Source: Apostichopus japonicus (Eukaryota > Echinodermata > Holothuroidea > Aspidochirotida > Stichopodidae). Taken from it: a DNA stretch of 64,000 nucleotides. The stretch covers positions 17,187,521 to 17,251,520 of the forward strand of contig NC_092562.1 in assembly GCF_037975245.1 (NCBI RefSeq). Reading direction: 5' to 3'. Numbering within the stretch: the stretch's first letter is position 1; each line of letters opens with the position of its first letter. Made by a program: the position numbers and the translations under genes. This document shows, piece after piece, positions 21,972 to 35,000 of the stretch. The notes beneath the pieces were generated by a model that made no database searches, was not told where the DNA came from, and worked only from the letters and a program-made list of their open reading frames with translations.

Positions 21972-23299
21972 CGAGCTGATGATCGAGACTCTCTTTTGCA
22001 TCCCTGGTTCGAACCCCGAGTGATGACGTCTTTTGCCGATCTTTTACAGCAAGTGCCTACACGGGGGAGCTGTAAGTATTAGTTAATCCACCTAATATCT
22101 CAGTCCAAACAGTGGCGCGATGGCTTGGCGCACTGTACGAGCTGATGATCGAGACTCTCTTTTGCATCCCTGGTTCGAACCCCGGGTGATGACGTCTTTT
22201 GCCGATCTTTTACAGCAAGTGCCTACACGGGGGAGCTGTAAGTATTAGTTAATCCACCTAATATCTCAGTCCAAACAGTGGCGCGATGGCTTGGCGCACT
22301 GTACGAGCTGATGATCGAGACTCTCTTTTGCATCCCTGGTTCGAACCCCGGGTGATGACGTCTTTTGCCGATCTTTTACAGCAAGTGCCTACACGGGGGA
22401 GCTGTAAGTATTAGTTAATCCACCTAATATCTCAGTCCAAACAGTGGCGCGATGGCTTGGCGCACTGTACGAGCTGATGATCGAGACTCTCTTTTGCATC
22501 CCTGGTTCGAACCCCGGGTGATGACGTCTTTTGCCGATCTTTTACAGCAAGTGCCTACACGGGGGAGCTGTAAGTATTAGTTAATCCACCTAATATCTCA
22601 GTCCAAACAGTGGCGCGATGGCTTGGCGCACTGTACGAGCTGATGATCGAGACTCTCTTTTGCATCCCTGGTTCGAACCCCGGGTGATGACGTCTTTTGC
22701 CGATCTTTTACAGCAAGTGCCTACACGGGGGAGCTGTAAGTATTAGTTAATCCACCTAATATCTCAGTCCAAACAGTGGCGCGATGGCTTGGCGCACTGT
22801 ACGAGCTGATGATCGAGACTCTCTTTTGCATCCCTGGTTCGAACCCCGGGTGATGACGTCTTTTGCCGATCTTTTACAGCAAGTGCCTACACGGGGGAGC
22901 TGTAAGTATTAGTTAATCCACCTAATATCTCAGTCCAAACAGTGGCGCGATGGCTTGGCGCACTGTACGAGCTGATGATCGAGACTCTCTTTTGCATCCC
23001 TGGTTCGAACCCCGGGTGATGACGTCTTTTGCCGATCTTTTACAGCAAGTGCCTACACGGGGGAGCTGTAAGTATTAGTTAATCCACCTAATATCTCAGT
23101 CCAAACAGTGGCGCGATGGCTTGGCGCACTGTACGAGCTGATGATCGAGACTCTCTTTTGCATCCCTGGTTCGAACCCCGGGTGATGACGTCTTTTGCCG
23201 ATCTTTTACAGCAAGTGCCTACACGGGGGAGCTGTAAGTATTAGTTAATCCACCTAATATCTCAGTCCAAACAGTGGCGCGATGGCTTGGCGCACTGTA
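21972..23299. repeat. Satellite units 134-141, 166-bp copies with a five-G tract
   Basis: Eight 166-bp copies have CACGGGGGAG, so the extra base is G instead of the C seen in the neighbouring families. Unit 134 also has CCCCGAG in the T-arm region (G48 to A). The block ends where unit 142 returns to GGGG and 165 bp. Confidence 0.9.
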
Positions 23300-23610
23300 C
23301 GAGCTGATGATCGAGACTCTCTTTTGCATCCCTGGTTCGAACCCCGGGTGATGACGTCTTTTGCCGATCTTTTACAGCAAGTGCCTACACGGGGAGCTGT
23401 AAGTATTAGTTAATCCACCTAATATCTCAGTCCAAACAGTGGCGCGATGGCTTGGCGCACTGTACGAGCTGATGATCGAGACTCTCTTTTGCATCCCTGG
23501 TTCGAACCCCGGGTGATGACGTCTTTTGCCTACACCGGGGAGCTGTAAGTATTAGTTAATCCACCTAATATCTCAGTCCAAACAGTGGCGCGATGGCTTG
23601 GCGCACTGTA
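23300..23610. repeat. Satellite units 142-143, including a 146-bp deleted copy
   Basis: Unit 142 (23300-23464) is a standard 165-bp copy. Unit 143 (23465-23610) lacks 20 bp corresponding to unit bases 67-86, with the junction at about 23530. The deletion is bounded by a TGCC direct repeat (unit bases 63-66 and 83-86), so slippage or microhomology-mediated loss is likely. It removes the second T-run and the acceptor-like AG but leaves the B-box and first T-run. It also carries the CACCGGGG form. Confidence 0.93.
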
Positions 23611-24606
23611 CGAGCTGATGATCGAGACTCTCTTTTGCATCCCTGGTTCGAACCCCGGGTGATGACGTCTTTTGCCGATCTTTTACAGCAAGTGCCTACA
23701 CCGGGGAGCTGTAAGTATTAGTTAATCCACCTAATATCTCAGTCCAAACAGTGGCGCGAGGGCTTGGCGCACTGTACGAGCTGATGATCGAGACTCTCTT
23801 TTGCATCCCTGGTTCGAACCCCGGGTGATGACGTCTTTTGCCGATCTTTTACAGCAAGTGCCTACACCGGGGAGCTGTAAGTATTAGTTAATCCACCTAA
23901 TATCTCAGTCCAAACAGTGGCGCGAGGGCTTGGCGCACTGTACGAGCTGATGATCGAGACTCTCTTTTGCATCCCTGGTTCGAACCCCGGGTGATGACGT
24001 CTTTTGCCGATCTTTTACAGCAAGTGCCTACACCGGGGAGCTGTAAGTATTAGTTAATCCACCTAATATCTCAGTCCAAACAGTGGCGCGAGGGCTTGGC
24101 GCACTGTACGAGCTGATGATCGAGACTCTCTTTTGCATCCCTGGTTCGAACCCCGGGTGATGACGTCTTTTGCCGATCTTTTACAGCAAGTGCCTACACC
24201 GGGGAGCTGTAAGTATTAGTTAATCCACCTAATATCTCAGTCCAAACAGTGGCGCGAGGGCTTGGCGCACTGTACGAGCTGATGATCGAGACTCTCTTTT
24301 GCATCCCTGGTTCGAACCCCGGGTGATGACGTCTTTTGCCGATCTTTTACAGCAAGTGCCTACACCGGGGAGCTGTAAGTATTAGTTAATCCACCTAATA
24401 TCTCAGTCCAAACAGTGGCGCGAGGGCTTGGCGCACTGTACGAGCTGATGATCGAGACTCTCTTTTGCATCCCTGGTTCGAACCCCGGGTGATGACGTCT
24501 TTTGCCGATCTTTTACAGCAAGTGCCTACACCGGGGAGCTGTAAGTATTAGTTAATCCACCTAATATCTCAGTCCAAACAGTGGCGCGACGGCTTGGCGC
24601 ACTGTA
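23611..24606. repeat. Satellite units 144-149, 166-bp copies with G or C at base 149
   Basis: Six 166-bp copies have CACCGGGG and A136. Units 144-148 read GCGAGGG (G149), like unit 109 some 6 kb upstream. Unit 149 reads GCGACGG (C149) and begins the long C149 series. Confidence 0.9.
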
Positions 24607-27600
24607 CGAGCTGATGATCGAGACTCTCTTTTGCATCCCTGGTTCGAACCCCGGGTGATGACGTCTTTTGCCGATCTTTTACAGCAAGTGCCTACACGGG
24701 GAGCTGTAAGTATTAGTTAATCCACCTAATCTCGCAGTCCAAACAGTGGCGCGACGGCTTGGCGCACTGTACGAGCTGATGATCGAGACTCTCTTTTGCA
24801 TCCCTGGTTCGAACCCCGGGTGATGACGTCTTTTGCCGATCTTTTACAGCAAGTGCCTACACGGGGAGCTGTAAGTATTAGTTAATCCACCTAATCTCTC
24901 AGCCCAAACAGTGGCGCGACGGCTTGGCGCACTGTACGAGCTGATGATCGAGACTCTCTTTTGCATCCCTGGTTCGAACCCCGGGTGATGACGTCTTTTG
25001 CCGATCTTTTACAGCAAGTGCCTACACGGGGAGCTGTAAGTATTAGTTAATCCACCTAATCTCTCAGCCCAAACAGTGGCGCGACGGCTTGGCGCACTGT
25101 ACGAGCTGATGATCGAGACTCTCTTTTGCATCCCTGGTTCGAACCCCGGGTGATGACGTCTTTTGCCGATCTTTTACAGCAAGTGCCTACACGGGGAGCT
25201 GTAAGTATTAGTTAATCCACCTAATATCTCAGCCCAAACAGTGGCGCGACGGCTTGGCGCACTGTACGAGCTGATGATCGAGACTCTCTTTTGCATCCCT
25301 GGTTCGAACCCCGGGTGATGACGTCTTTTGCCGATCTTTTACAGCAAGTGCCTACACGGGGAGCTGTAAGTATTAGTTAATCCACCTAATATCTCAGCCC
25401 AAACAGTGGCGCGACGGCTTGGCGCACTGTACGAGCTGATGATCGAGACTCTCTTTTGCATCCCTGGTTCGAACCCCGGGTGATGACGTCTTTTGCCGAT
25501 CTTTTACAGCAAGTGCCTACACGGGGAGCTGTAAGTATTAGTTAATCCACCTAATATCTCAGCCCAAACAGTGGCGCGACGGCTTGGCGCACTGTACGAG
25601 CTGATGATCGAGACTCTCTTTTGCATCCCTGGTTCGAACCCCGGGTGATGACGTCTTTTGCCGATCTTTTACAGCAAGTGCCTACACGGGGAGCTGTAAG
25701 TATTAGTTAATCCACCTAATATCTCAGCCCAAACAGTGGCGCGACGGCTTGGCGCACTGTACGAGCTGATGATCGAGACTCTCTTTTGCATCCCTGGTTC
25801 GAACCCCGGGTGATGACGTCTTTTGCCGATCTTTTACAGCAAGTGCCTACACGGGGAGCTGTAAGTATTAGTTAATCCACCTAATATCTCAGCCCAAACA
25901 GTGGCGCGACGGCTTGGCGCACTGTACGAGCTGATGATCGAGACTCTCTTTTGCATCCCTGGTTCGAACCCCGGGTGATGACGTCTTTTGCCGATCTTTT
26001 ACAGCAAGTGCCTACACGGGGAGCTGTAAGTATTAGTTAATCCACCTAATCTCTCAGCCCAAACAGTGGCGCGACGGCTTGGCGCACTGTACGAGCTGAT
26101 GATCGAGACTCTCTTTTGCATCCCTGGTTCGAACCCCGGGTGATGACGTCTTTTGCCGATCTTTTACAGCAAGTGCCTACACGGGGAGCTGTAAGTATTA
26201 GTTAATCCACCTAATCTCTCAGCCCAAACAGTGGCGCGACGGCTTGGCGCACTGTACGAGCTGATGATCGAGACTCTCTTTTGCATCCCTGGTTCGAACC
26301 CCGGGTGATGACGTCTTTTGCCGATCTTTTACAGCAAGTGCCTACACGGGGAGCTGTAAGTATTAGTTAATCCACCTAATCTCTCAGCCCAAACAGTGGC
26401 GCGACGGCTTGGCGCACTGTACGAGCTGATGATCGAGACTCTCTTTTGCATCCCTGGTTCGAACCCCGGGTGATGACGTCTTTTGCCGATCTTTTACAGC
26501 AAGTGCCTACACGGGGAGCTGTAAGTATTAGTTAATCCACCTAATCTCTCAGCCCAAACAGTGGCGCGACGGCTTGGCGCACTGTACGAGCTGATGATCG
26601 AGACTCTCTTTTGCATCCCTGGTTCGAACCCCGGGTGATGACGTCTTTTGCCGATCTTTTACAGCAAGTGCCTACACGGGGAGCTGTAAGTATTAGTTAA
26701 TCCACCTAATCTCTCAGCCCAAACAGTGGCGCGACGGCTTGGCGCACTGTACGAGCTGATGATCGAGACTCTCTTTTGCATCCCTGGTTCGAACCCCGGG
26801 TGATGACGTCTTTTGCCGATCTTTTACAGCAAGTGCCTACACGGGGAGCTGTAAGTATTAGTTAATCCACCTAATCTCTCAGCCCAAACAGTGGCGCGAC
26901 GGCTTGGCGCACTGTACGAGCTGATGATCGAGACTCTCTTTTGCATCCCTGGTTCGAACCCCGGGTGATGACGTCTTTTGCCGATCTTTTACAGCAAGTG
27001 CCTACACGGGGAGCTGTAAGTATTAGTTAATCCACCTAATCTCTCAGCCCAAACAGTGGCGCGACGGCTTGGCGCACTGTACGAGCTGATGATCGAGACT
27101 CTCTTTTGCATCCCTGGTTCGAACCCCGGGTGATGACGTCTTTTGCCGATCTTTTACAGCAAGTGCCTACACGGGGAGCTGTAAGTATTAGTTAATCCAC
27201 CTAATCTCTCAGCCCAAACAGTGGCGCGACGGCTTGGCGCACTGTACGAGCTGATGATCGAGACTCTCTTTTGCATCCCTGGTTCGAACCCCGGGTGATG
27301 ACGTCTTTTGCCGATCTTTTACAGCAAGTGCCTACACGGGGAGCTGTAAGTATTAGTTAATCCACCTAATCTCTCAGCCCAAACAGTGGCGCGACGGCTT
27401 GGCGCACTGTACGAGCTGATGATCGAGACTCTCTTTTGCATCCCTGGTTCGAACCCCGGGTGATGACGTCTTTTGCCGATCTTTTACAGCAAGTGCCTAC
27501 ACGGGGAGCTGTAAGTATTAGTTAATCCACCTAATCTCTCAGCCCAAACAGTGGCGCGACGGCTTGGCGCACTGTACGAGCTGATGATCGAGACTCTCTT

Positions 27601-30600
27601 TTGCATCCCTGGTTCGAACCCCGGGTGATGACGTCTTTTGCCGATCTTTTACAGCAAGTGCCTACACGGGGAGCTGTAAGTATTAGTTAATCCACCTAAT
27701 CTCTCAGCCCAAACAGTGGCGCGACGGCTTGGCGCACTGTACGAGCTGATGATCGAGACTCTCTTTTGCATCCCTGGTTCGAACCCCGGGTGATGACGTC
27801 TTTTGCCGATCTTTTACAGCAAGTGCCTACACGGGGAGCTGTAAGTATTAGTTAATCCACCTAATCTCTCAGCCCAAACAGTGGCGCGACGGCTTGGCGC
27901 ACTGTACGAGCTGATGATCGAGACTCTCTTTTGCATCCCTGGTTCGAACCCCGGGTGATGACGTCTTTTGCCGATCTTTTACAGCAAGTGCCTACACGGG
28001 GAGCTGTAAGTATTAGTTAATCCACCTAATCTCTCAGCCCAAACAGTGGCGCGACGGCTTGGCGCACTGTACGAGCTGATGATCGAGACTCTCTTTTGCA
28101 TCCCTGGTTCGAACCCCGGGTGATGACGTCTTTTGCCGATCTTTTACAGCAAGTGCCTACACGGGGAGCTGTAAGTATTAGTTAATCCACCTAATCTCTC
28201 AGCCCAAACAGTGGCGCGACGGCTTGGCGCACTGTACGAGCTGATGATCGAGACTCTCTTTTGCATCCCTGGTTCGAACCCCGGGTGATGACGTCTTTTG
28301 CCGATCTTTTACAGCAAGTGCCTACACGGGGAGCTGTAAGTATTAGTTAATCCACCTAATCTCTCAGCCCAAACAGTGGCGCGACGGCTTGGCGCACTGT
28401 ACGAGCTGATGATCGAGACTCTCTTTTGCATCCCTGGTTCGAACCCCGGGTGATGACGTCTTTTGCCGATCTTTTACAGCAAGTGCCTACACGGGGAGCT
28501 GTAAGTATTAGTTAATCCACCTAATCTCTCAGCCCAAACAGTGGCGCGACGGCTTGGCGCACTGTACGAGCTGATGATCGAGACTCTCTTTTGCATCCCT
28601 GGTTCGAACCCCGGGTGATGACGTCTTTTGCCGATCTTTTACAGCAAGTGCCTACACGGGGAGCTGTAAGTATTAGTTAATCCACCTAATCTCTCAGCCC
28701 AAACAGTGGCGCGACGGCTTGGCGCACTGTACGAGCTGATGATCGAGACTCTCTTTTGCATCCCTGGTTCGAACCCCGGGTGATGACGTCTTTTGCCGAT
28801 CTTTTACAGCAAGTGCCTACACGGGGAGCTGTAAGTATTAGTTAATCCACCTAATCTCTCAGCCCAAACAGTGGCGCGACGGCTTGGCGCACTGTACGAG
28901 CTGATGATCGAGACTCTCTTTTGCATCCCTGGTTCGAACCCCGGGTGATGACGTCTTTTGCCGATCTTTTACAGCAAGTGCCTACACGGGGAGCTGTAAG
29001 TATTAGTTAATCCACCTAATCTCTCAGCCCAAACAGTGGCGCGACGGCTTGGCGCACTGTACGAGCTGATGATCGAGACTCTCTTTTGCATCCCTGGTTC
29101 GAACCCCGGGTGATGACGTCTTTTGCCGATCTTTTACAGCAAGTGCCTACACGGGGAGCTGTAAGTATTAGTTAATCCACCTAATCTCTCAGCCCAAACA
29201 GTGGCGCGACGGCTTGGCGCACTGTACGAGCTGATGATCGAGACTCTCTTTTGCATCCCTGGTTCGAACCCCGGGTGATGACGTCTTTTGCCGATCTTTT
29301 ACAGCAAGTGCCTACACGGGGAGCTGTAAGTATTAGTTAATCCACCTAATCTCTCAGCCCAAACAGTGGCGCGACGGCTTGGCGCACTGTACGAGCTGAT
29401 GATCGAGACTCTCTTTTGCATCCCTGGTTCGAACCCCGGGTGATGACGTCTTTTGCCGATCTTTTACAGCAAGTGCCTACACGGGGAGCTGTAAGTATTA
29501 GTTAATCCACCTAATCTCTCAGCCCAAACAGTGGCGCGACGGCTTGGCGCACTGTACGAGCTGATGATCGAGACTCTCTTTTGCATCCCTGGTTCGAACC
29601 CCGGGTGATGACGTCTTTTGCCGATCTTTTACAGCAAGTGCCTACACGGGGAGCTGTAAGTATTAGTTAATCCACCTAATCTCTCAGCCCAAACAGTGGC
29701 GCGACGGCTTGGCGCACTGTACGAGCTGATGATCGAGACTCTCTTTTGCATCCCTGGTTCGAACCCCGGGTGATGACGTCTTTTGCCGATCTTTTACAGC
29801 AAGTGCCTACACGGGGAGCTGTAAGTATTAGTTAATCCACCTAATCTCTCAGCCCAAACAGTGGCGCGACGGCTTGGCGCACTGTACGAGCTGATGATCG
29901 AGACTCTCTTTTGCATCCCTGGTTCGAACCCCGGGTGATGACGTCTTTTGCCGATCTTTTACAGCAAGTGCCTACACGGGGAGCTGTAAGTATTAGTTAA
30001 TCCACCTAATCTCTCAGCCCAAACAGTGGCGCGACGGCTTGGCGCACTGTACGAGCTGATGATCGAGACTCTCTTTTGCATCCCTGGTTCGAACCCCGGG
30101 TGATGACGTCTTTTGCCGATCTTTTACAGCAAGTGCCTACACGGGGAGCTGTAAGTATTAGTTAATCCACCTAATCTCTCAGCCCAAACAGTGGCGCGAC
30201 GGCTTGGCGCACTGTACGAGCTGATGATCGAGACTCTCTTTTGCATCCCTGGTTCGAACCCCGGGTGATGACGTCTTTTGCCGATCTTTTACAGCAAGTG
30301 CCTACACGGGGAGCTGTAAGTATTAGTTAATCCACCTAATCTCTCAGCCCAAACAGTGGCGCGACGGCTTGGCGCACTGTACGAGCTGATGATCGAGACT
30401 CTCTTTTGCATCCCTGGTTCGAACCCCGGGTGATGACGTCTTTTGCCGATCTTTTACAGCAAGTGCCTACACGGGGAGCTGTAAGTATTAGTTAATCCAC
30501 CTAATCTCTCAGCCCAAACAGTGGCGCGACGGCTTGGCGCACTGTACGAGCTGATGATCGAGACTCTCTTTTGCATCCCTGGTTCGAACCCCGGGTGATG

Positions 30601-32031
30601 ACGTCTTTTGCCGATCTTTTACAGCAAGTGCCTACACGGGGAGCTGTAAGTATTAGTTAATCCACCTAATCTCTCAGCCCAAACAGTGGCGCGACGGCTT
30701 GGCGCACTGTACGAGCTGATGATCGAGACTCTCTTTTGCATCCCTGGTTCGAACCCCGGGTGATGACGTCTTTTGCCGATCTTTTACAGCAAGTGCCTAC
30801 ACGGGGAGCTGTAAGTATTAGTTAATCCACCTAATCTCTCAGCCCAAACAGTGGCGCGACGGCTTGGCGCACTGTACGAGCTGATGATCGAGACTCTCTT
30901 TTGCATCCCTGGTTCGAACCCCGGGTGATGACGTCTTTTGCCGATCTTTTACAGCAAGTGCCTACACGGGGAGCTGTAAGTATTAGTTAATCCACCTAAT
31001 CTCTCAGCCCAAACAGTGGCGCGACGGCTTGGCGCACTGTACGAGCTGATGATCGAGACTCTCTTTTGCATCCCTGGTTCGAACCCCGGGTGATGACGTC
31101 TTTTGCCGATCTTTTACAGCAAGTGCCTACACGGGGAGCTGTAAGTATTAGTTAATCCACCTAATATCTCAGCCCAAACAGTGGCGCGACGGCTTGGCGC
31201 ACTGTACGAGCTGATGATCGAGACTCTCTTTTGCATCCCTGGTTCGAACCCCGGGTGATGACGTCTTTTGCCGATCTTTTACAGCAAGTGCCTACACGGG
31301 GAGCTGTAAGTATTAGTTAATCCACCTAATATCTCAGCCCAAACAGTGGCGCGACGGCTTGGCGCACTGTACGAGCTGATGATCGAGACTCTCTTTTGCA
31401 TCCCTGGTTCGAACCCCGGGTGATGACGTCTTTTGCCGATCTTTTACAGCAAGTGCCTACACGGGGAGCTGTAAGTATTAGTTAATCCACCTAATATCTC
31501 AGCCCAAACAGTGGCGCGACGGCTTGGCGCACTGTACGAGCTGATGATCGAGACTCTCTTTTGCATCCCTGGTTCGAACCCCGGGTGATGACGTCTTTTG
31601 CCGATCTTTTACAGCAAGTGCCTACACGGGGAGCTGTAAGTATTAGTTAATCCACCTAATATCTCAGCCCAAACAGTGGCGCGACGGCTTGGCGCACTGT
31701 ACGAGCTGATGATCGAGACTCTCTTTTGCATCCCTGGTTCGAACCCCGGGTGATGACGTCTTTTGCCGATCTTTTACAGCAAGTGCCTACACGGGGAGCT
31801 GTAAGTATTAGTTAATCCACCTAATCTCTCAGTCCAAACAGTGGCGCGACGGCTTGGCGCACTGTACGAGCTGATGATCGAGACTCTCTTTTGCATCCCT
31901 GGTTCGAACCCCGGGTGATGACGTCTTTTGCCGATCTTTTACAGCAAGTGCCTACACGGGGAGCTGTAAGTATTAGTTAATCCACCTAATCTCTCAGTCC
32001 AAACAGTGGCGCGACGGCTTGGCGCACTGTA
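24607..32031. repeat. Satellite units 150-194, C149 block with C132
   Basis: Forty-five 165-bp copies have C at 149. Unit 150 has the unusual TAATCTCGCAG. Units 151-192 have CAGCCC (C at 132). Base 125 is C in units 151-152, A in 153-157, C in 158-188 and A in 189-192, a symmetric nested pattern. Units 193-194 return to T132 with C125. Confidence 0.9.
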
Positions 32032-35000
32032 CGAGCTGATGATCGAGACTCTCTTTTGCATCCCTGGTTCGAACCCCGGGTGATGACGTCTTTTGCCGAT
32101 CTTTTACAGCAAGTGCCTACACGGGGAGCTGTAAGTATTAGTTAATCCACCTAATCTCTCAGTCCAAACAGTGGCGCGACGGCTTGGCGCGCTGTACGAG
32201 CTGATGATCGAGACTCTCTTTTGCATCCCTGGTTCGAACCCCGGGTGATGACGTCTTTTGCCGATCTTTTACAGCAAGTGCCTACACGGGGAGCTGTAAG
32301 TATTAGTTAATCCACCTAATCTCTCAGTCCAAACAGTGGCGCGACGGCTTGGCGCGCTGTACGAGCTGATGATCGAGACTCTCTTTTGCATCCCTGGTTC
32401 GAACCCCGGGTGATGACGTCTTTTGCCGATCTTTTACAGCAAGTGCCTACACGGGGAGCTGTAAGTATTAGTTAATCCACCTAATCTCTCAGTCCAAACA
32501 GTGGCGCGACGGCTTGGCGCGCTGTACGAGCTGATGATCGAGACTCTCTTTTGCATCCCTGGTTCGAACCCCGGGTGATGACGTCTTTTGCCGATCTTTT
32601 ACAGCAAGTGCCTACACGGGGAGCTGTAAGTATTAGTTAATCCACCTAATCTCTCAGTCCAAACAGTGGCGCGACGGCTTGGCGCGCTGTACGAGCTGAT
32701 GATCGAGACTCTCTTTTGCATCCCTGGTTCGAACCCCGGGTGATGACGTCTTTTGCCGATCTTTTACAGCAAGTGCCTACACGGGGAGCTGTAAGTATTA
32801 GTTAATCCACCTAATCTCTCAGTCCAAACAGTGGCGCGACGGCTTGGCGCGCTGTACGAGCTGATGATCGAGACTCTCTTTTGCATCCCTGGTTCGAACC
32901 CCGGGTGATGACGTCTTTTGCCGATCTTTTACAGCAAGTGCCTACACGGGGAGCTGTAAGTATTAGTTAATCCACCTAATCTCTCAGTCCAAACAGTGGC
33001 GCGACGGCTTGGCGCGCTGTACGAGCTGATGATCGAGACTCTCTTTTGCATCCCTGGTTCGAACCCCGGGTGATGACGTCTTTTGCCGATCTTTTACAGC
33101 AAGTGCCTACACGGGGAGCTGTAAGTATTAGTTAATCCACCTAATCTCTCAGTCCAAACAGTGGCGCGACGGCTTGGCGCGCTGTACGAGCTGATGATCG
33201 AGACTCTCTTTTGCATCCCTGGTTCGAACCCCGGGTGATGACGTCTTTTGCCGATCTTTTACAGCAAGTGCCTACACGGGGAGCTGTAAGTATTAGTTAA
33301 TCCACCTAATCTCTCAGTCCAAACAGTGGCGCGACGGCTTGGCGCGCTGTACGAGCTGATGATCGAGACTCTCTTTTGCATCCCTGGTTCGAACCCCGGG
33401 TGATGACGTCTTTTGCCGATCTTTTACAGCAAGTGCCTACACGGGGAGCTGTAAGTATTAGTTAATCCACCTAATCTCTCAGTCCAAACAGTGGCGCGAC
33501 GGCTTGGCGCGCTGTACGAGCTGATGATCGAGACTCTCTTTTGCATCCCTGGTTCGAACCCCGGGTGATGACGTCTTTTGCCGATCTTTTACAGCAAGTG
33601 CCTACACGGGGAGCTGTAAGTATTAGTTAATCCACCTAATCTCTCAGTCCAAACAGTGGCGCGACGGCTTGGCGCGCTGTACGAGCTGATGATCGAGACT
33701 CTCTTTTGCATCCCTGGTTCGAACCCCGGGTGATGACGTCTTTTGCCGATCTTTTACAGCAAGTGCCTACACGGGGAGCTGTAAGTATTAGTTAATCCAC
33801 CTAATCTCTCAGTCCAAACAGTGGCGCGACGGCTTGGCGCGCTGTACGAGCTGATGATCGAGACTCTCTTTTGCATCCCTGGTTCGAACCCCGGGTGATG
33901 ACGTCTTTTGCCGATCTTTTACAGCAAGTGCCTACACGGGGAGCTGTAAGTATTAGTTAATCCACCTAATCTCTCAGTCCAAACAGTGGCGCGACGGCTT
34001 GGCGCGCTGTACGAGCTGATGATCGAGACTCTCTTTTGCATCCCTGGTTCGAACCCCGGGTGATGACGTCTTTTGCCGATCTTTTACAGCAAGTGCCTAC
34101 ACGGGGAGCTGTAAGTATTAGTTAATCCACCTAATCTCTCAGTCCAAACAGTGGCGCGACGGCTTGGCGCGCTGTACGAGCTGATGATCGAGACTCTCTT
34201 TTGCATCCCTGGTTCGAACCCCGGGTGATGACGTCTTTTGCCGATCTTTTACAGCAAGTGCCTACACGGGGAGCTGTAAGTATTAGTTAATCCACCTAAT
34301 CTCTCAGTCCAAACAGTGGCGCGACGGCTTGGCGCGCTGTACGAGCTGATGATCGAGACTCTCTTTTGCATCCCTGGTTCGAACCCCGGGTGATGACGTC
34401 TTTTGCCGATCTTTTACAGCAAGTGCCTACACGGGGAGCTGTAAGTATTAGTTAATCCACCTAATCTCTCAGTCCAAACAGTGGCGCGACGGCTTGGCGC
34501 GCTGTACGAGCTGATGATCGAGACTCTCTTTTGCATCCCTGGTTCGAACCCCGGGTGATGACGTCTTTTGCCGATCTTTTACAGCAAGTGCCTACACGGG
34601 GAGCTGTAAGTATTAGTTAATCCACCTAATCTCTCAGTCCAAACAGTGGCGCGACGGCTTGGCGCGCTGTACGAGCTGATGATCGAGACTCTCTTTTGCA
34701 TCCCTGGTTCGAACCCCGGGTGATGACGTCTTTTGCCGATCTTTTACAGCAAGTGCCTACACGGGGAGCTGTAAGTATTAGTTAATCCACCTAATCTCTC
34801 AGTCCAAACAGTGGCGCGACGGCTTGGCGCGCTGTACGAGCTGATGATCGAGACTCTCTTTTGCATCCCTGGTTCGAACCCCGGGTGATGACGTCTTTTG
34901 CCGATCTTTTACAGCAAGTGCCTACACGGGGAGCTGTAAGTATTAGTTAATCCACCTAATCTCTCAGTCCAAACAGTGGCGCGACGGCTTGGCGCGCTGT

